Source: Lysobacterales bacterium CG_4_10_14_3_um_filter_64_11 (GTDB taxonomy: Bacteria > Pseudomonadota > Gammaproteobacteria > Xanthomonadales > Xanthomonadaceae). Taken from it: 7,634 nt of DNA. Of the stretch, positions 6,701-7,634 are shown one piece after another. The DNA lies in contig PFJA01000099.1 in the NCBI GenBank assembly GCA_002782905.1, positions 1 through 7,634 of the forward strand. Direction: 5' to 3'. A program made the translations under genes and the position numbers. The notes below the pieces were generated by a model that saw only the letters and a program-made list of their open reading frames with translations, had not been told where the DNA came from and did no database searches. Numbering within the stretch: the first letter of the stretch is position 1; each line of letters starts with the position of its first letter.

Positions 6701-7464
6701 ACATCCAGACCTCCGGCCGCAGCCTGCACGCGCAGGAGATCCAGTTCAACGACATCCGCACCACCTTGCAGGCGCTGTATGCGCTGTTCGACAACTGCAA
6801 CAGCCTGCACACCAACGCCTACGACGAAGCGATCACCACGCCCACCGAAGAAAGCGTGCGCCGCGCGGTGGCGATCCAGATGATCATCAACAAAGAGCTG
6901 GGCCTGAACTTTTGCGAGAACCCGTGGCAAGGCAGCTTCATCGTCGACCAGCTCACCGACATCGTTGAGGAAGCCGTGTACAAGGAGTTCGAAGCGATCA
7001 GCGAGCGCGGCGGCGTGCTCGGCGCGATGGACACCATGTACCAGCGCGGCAAGATTCAGGATGAATCGATGTTTTACGAGCACAAGAAACACGACGGCAG
7101 CCTGCCGCTGGTCGGCGTCAACACCTTTCTGCCGAAAGAGCACGCCGGCGACATTGTCACCACAATCGAACTGATCCGCAGCACGCCCGAAGAAAAAGCC
7201 CAGCAGATCGACAACGTGCGCAACTGGCAGCAAACGCGCAACGCCATCGCGCCGGTCGGTGAAACCTCGCATGTGCATCTGGCCGACACCGACGACGCCG
7301 CGCCGGCGGCACACGACGGCCACGGCCTGGCCTACCTGCAAAACACCGCCCGCGAACGCAACAACGTGTTCGCCGCGTTGATGGAAGCGGTGAAAACCCA
7401 CTCCCTCGGGCAGATCAGCCACGCTTTGTACGACGTCGGTGGCGAGTACCGGCGGAATATGTGA
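3739..7464 (+). CDS. icmF: Fused isobutyryl-CoA mutase IcmF (B12 domain, GTPase chaperone, mutase)
   Basis: A 1241-residue adenosylcobalamin enzyme interconverting isobutyryl-CoA and n-butyryl-CoA; family members can also interconvert isovaleryl- and pivalyl-CoA. The B12 domain (about 30-160) has DGHDAA with cobalt-ligand His41, SSYQGGH and VFGGGGG. The MeaI-type G domain (about 237-445) has P-loop GTGGAGKS at 244-251, ETAGIGQ and NKFD at 384-387; it loads and protects the cofactor. The mutase barrel runs from about 600 to the GGEYRRNM end, with NFYSVSISGYHIAEAGANP. Phe680 in RMFAGEG is typical of isobutyryl- rather than methylmalonyl-CoA mutases. The 3739 start has AAGGTG 7 nt upstream; the ATG at 3703 lies in the -10. 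The protein exceeds the roughly 1,090 residues of the Cupriavidus enzyme, partly because repeat-derived DNA occupies linkers near residues 160-235, 447-456 and 539-572. The frame stays open and all recognised motifs are intact, so it is probably functional. It stands alone and diverges from the SPFH operon. Confidence 0.93.
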   Translation: MSTPARPVAVPTSLPSQPCAETSPATSPLRFVTAASLFDGHDAAINIMRRLIQAQGAEVIHLGHNRSVEDVVRAALQEDADAIALSSYQGGHVEYFKYMVDMLRERGAGHIRVFGGGGGTITPEEIRELHDYGVERIYHPNDGMHLGLVPMIEDVVARAARGRDSQKLGLGSARSRDPEKQEMPGLDDEIGIGRMLSAIEDGLFSEPELANLRTIWASAPASSQSRAPSPQSRGHAVPVIGLTGTGGAGKSSVTDELMNRFLQAFGQMRIAVISVDPTRRRSGGALLGDRIRMNALRSPRVFMRSMATRRQHAATNVVLRDCIAFLKSLGFDLVMVETAGIGQSDSEIVDLVDFPVYVMTSDFGAPSQLEKIDMLDFAELVVLNKFDKRGAEDALRDVRKQWKRNRVAFQSKDEDVPVYPTIASQFNDPGITWMFVNLCRLLRQKLSGLGTRDSGREKPRCNFEPQLDVKIKEPRATILIPGARTRYLAEIAEQGRAINRRIETQADIADRAQSYFDVLRDLGDPQLPKALDLYATDAGNRGNRGQSRFSPLAHNCHPDAHSKSDSDPCFPELHTLRQRYNDAIGSLTTDSLKLLREWPALRQSITDEVTEYEVRGKAIRVENYRESLSHQQVPKIAAPGYKSWGELLTFLGKENLPGYYPYTGGVYPYRRSGEDPIRMFAGEGTPERTNRRFHYLSVGQPAVRLSTAFDSVTLYGEDPAPRPDIFGKIGNSGVNVPTLDDMKKLYSGFDLCAPTTSVSMTINGPAPMILAMFMNTAIDQQVEKYLKADPVRWAAAEKTIDALFAGRARPRYAGELPPSNNGLGLALLGITGEQLLDADSYARIKAQTLASVRGTVQADILKEDQAQNTCIFSTEFALRMMGDIQQYFVDHKVRNFYSVSISGYHIAEAGANPISQLAFTLSNGFTIVEYYLARGMKIDDFAPNLSFFFSNGMDPEYTVIGRVARRIWARAMRERYGANERSQMMKYHIQTSGRSLHAQEIQFNDIRTTLQALYALFDNCNSLHTNAYDEAITTPTEESVRRAVAIQMIINKELGLNFCENPWQGSFIVDQLTDIVEEAVYKEFEAISERGGVLGAMDTMYQRGKIQDESMFYEHKKHDGSLPLVGVNTFLPKEHAGDIVTTIELIRSTPEEKAQQIDNVRNWQQTRNAIAPVGETSHVHLADTDDAAPAAHDGHGLAYLQNTARERNNVFAALMEAVKTHSLGQISHALYDVGGEYRRNM
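4224..4270 (+). repeat. Degenerate heptamer repeat (forward copy) inside icmF
   Basis: This stretch carries GGGACTC, GGGACTGGGGAGCGC, AAGAAGC and CGGGACC and encodes the low-complexity Gly/Arg/Ser linker after the B12 domain. The block GGGACTGGGGAGCGCAAG followed by AAGC resembles the reverse complement of 4391-4436. The two therefore form an imperfect inverted pair around the linker helix. Confidence 0.5.
4391..4436 (-). repeat. Degenerate heptamer repeat (inverted copy) inside icmF
   Basis: On the plus strand CCCAGTC, CCGAGCC, CCCAGTC and CCCAGTC lie end to end at 4406-4433 with exact 7-bp period, preceded by CTGCGCCTGCTTCTT. The reverse complement reads as GACTGGG heptamers followed by a purine-rich AAGAAGC tail, the same plan as at 4224-4270 and 5077-5113. 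It encodes a Ser/Pro/Ala/Gln linker just before the GTPase domain. Confidence 0.65.
5077..5104 (+). repeat. Four perfect TCGGGAC heptamers inside icmF
   Basis: TCGGGAC is repeated four times without a mismatch (5077-5083, 5084-5090, 5091-5097, 5098-5104), followed by GCGAAAAGC. It encodes S-G-L-G-T-R-D-S-G in the linker between the GTPase and the mutase part. Because seven is not a multiple of three, gain or loss of one or two units would shift the icmF frame, while three units would preserve it. Confidence 0.85.
5351..5452. repeat. REPIN-like palindromic element inserted in frame in icmF
   Basis: A 102-bp element bounded by CAGGAAA (5351-5357) and TTTCCTG (5446-5452). Positions 5364-5388 pair with 5423-5447 over 25 bp, with one G-T (5381/5430), around a 34-nt loop that holds a smaller TGGCA/TGCCA inverted repeat (5393-5397, 5404-5408). 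The left arm has a tandem 9-bp duplication, AAACAGGGG, at 5355-5363 and 5364-5372. The arms carry GGGGTCAGAGTC, a sequence typical of REP-like repeats in many proteobacteria. Two REP arms in inverted orientation over about 100 bp match the REPIN layout, which is mobilised in trans by RAYT transposases. It encodes 34 in-frame residues with two Cys. Confidence 0.75.
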
Positions 7465-7592
7465 CGGGTCATGCGTCGTAATGAAAGTGACCAGGTATTT
7501 TCTGGCTACTGTGCCGGACTTTTCCTTCGAGAACATTGCCGCGTGATGTGCTGTTGTCGCTTGGTGCGAACGGCTTGAGTGAGGCCAAGTAT
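7465..7592. other. Intergenic stretch after icmF with no recognised gene
   Basis: No credible coding region, RNA gene or intrinsic terminator is visible. A weak CCAG/CTGG inverted repeat at 7491-7505 has a 4-bp stem and a T-rich loop, too short to call a terminator. Confidence 0.5.
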
Positions 7593-7634
7593 CGCCGGCA
7601 CTGCGTGCCCCGGGTTTCGCCGGCACTGCGTGCC
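7593..7634. repeat. 25-bp-period REP-like repeat at right edge
   Basis: CGCCGGCACTGCGTGCC occurs at 7593-7609 and 7618-7634 (period 25), each copy holding a GGCAC-TGC-GTGCC hairpin. Between them is CCCGGGTTT. GCCCCGGGTTTCG (7607-7619) is identical to 4-16 and 27-39, so both window edges hold the same repeat family in the same orientation. The repeat runs off the end of the window. Confidence 0.7.

Noticed and set aside
3739..7464. Methylmalonyl-CoA mutase assignment
   Set aside because: The single chain with N-terminal B12 domain, central MeaI-type GTPase and C-terminal mutase is the IcmF order, and Phe680 in RMFAGEG replaces the Tyr expected in methylmalonyl-CoA mutases.
7491..7505. Intrinsic terminator after icmF
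   Set aside because: The stem is only 4 bp and no T-tract follows it.
5074..7626. 850-codon open frame on the minus strand opposite icmF
   Set aside because: It is antisense to a gene with unmistakable IcmF motifs. Its product is Val/Ala/Gly/His-rich with no recognisable domain, as expected for a shadow frame in GC-rich DNA.

Overview
The window is GC-rich and reads like the chromosome of a gammaproteobacterium of the Xanthomonadales/Lysobacterales type. This is inferred from the style of the IcmF protein, the codon use, and interspersed repeats built on CCCGGGTTTCG, on TCGGGAC heptamers and on GGGGTCAGAGTC. The genus cannot be fixed from sequence alone.

Layout. Positions 1-66 hold a REP-like repeat. 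From 3488 down to 67 on the minus strand there is a compact five-gene operon: a membrane-anchored SPFH/Band 7 protein, an Arc-type ribbon-helix-helix regulator, a DUF4177 small protein, a secreted DUF3887-alpha/beta hydrolase, and an M15 (VanY-like) D,D-peptidase. Junctions are 1 nt apart, 2 nt apart (or a 4-nt ATGA overlap with the other start), 15 nt apart, and a 1-nt TAATG overlap, so the genes are probably co-transcribed and partly translationally coupled. The 3489-3738 region between the divergent transcription units carries the only AT-rich island in the window (probable operon promoter with a directly repeated ATATCATA operator candidate), a perfect 12-bp stem palindrome, and a TACAAT -10 for the rightward gene.

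From 3739 to 7464 on the plus strand is icmF, the fused adenosylcobalamin-dependent isobutyryl-CoA mutase (B12 domain, MeaI-type GTPase chaperone, mutase domain in one chain). It carries no other cobalamin or acyl-CoA gene beside it. Positions 7465-7634 contain no gene and end in a 25-bp-period repeat related to the one at the left edge.

The most unusual feature is that icmF has absorbed several interspersed repeats without losing its frame. There is an inverted pair of degenerate heptamer repeats between the B12 and GTPase domains, four perfect TCGGGAC units just after the GTPase domain, and a 102-bp REPIN-like hairpin (34 codons) in the region leading into the mutase domain. All lie in linkers or linker-like segments and lengthen the protein to 1241 residues, against roughly 1,090 for the characterised enzyme. 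The five-gene envelope-flavoured operon with its own small DNA-binding protein is the second item of interest; its joint function is not known to me.
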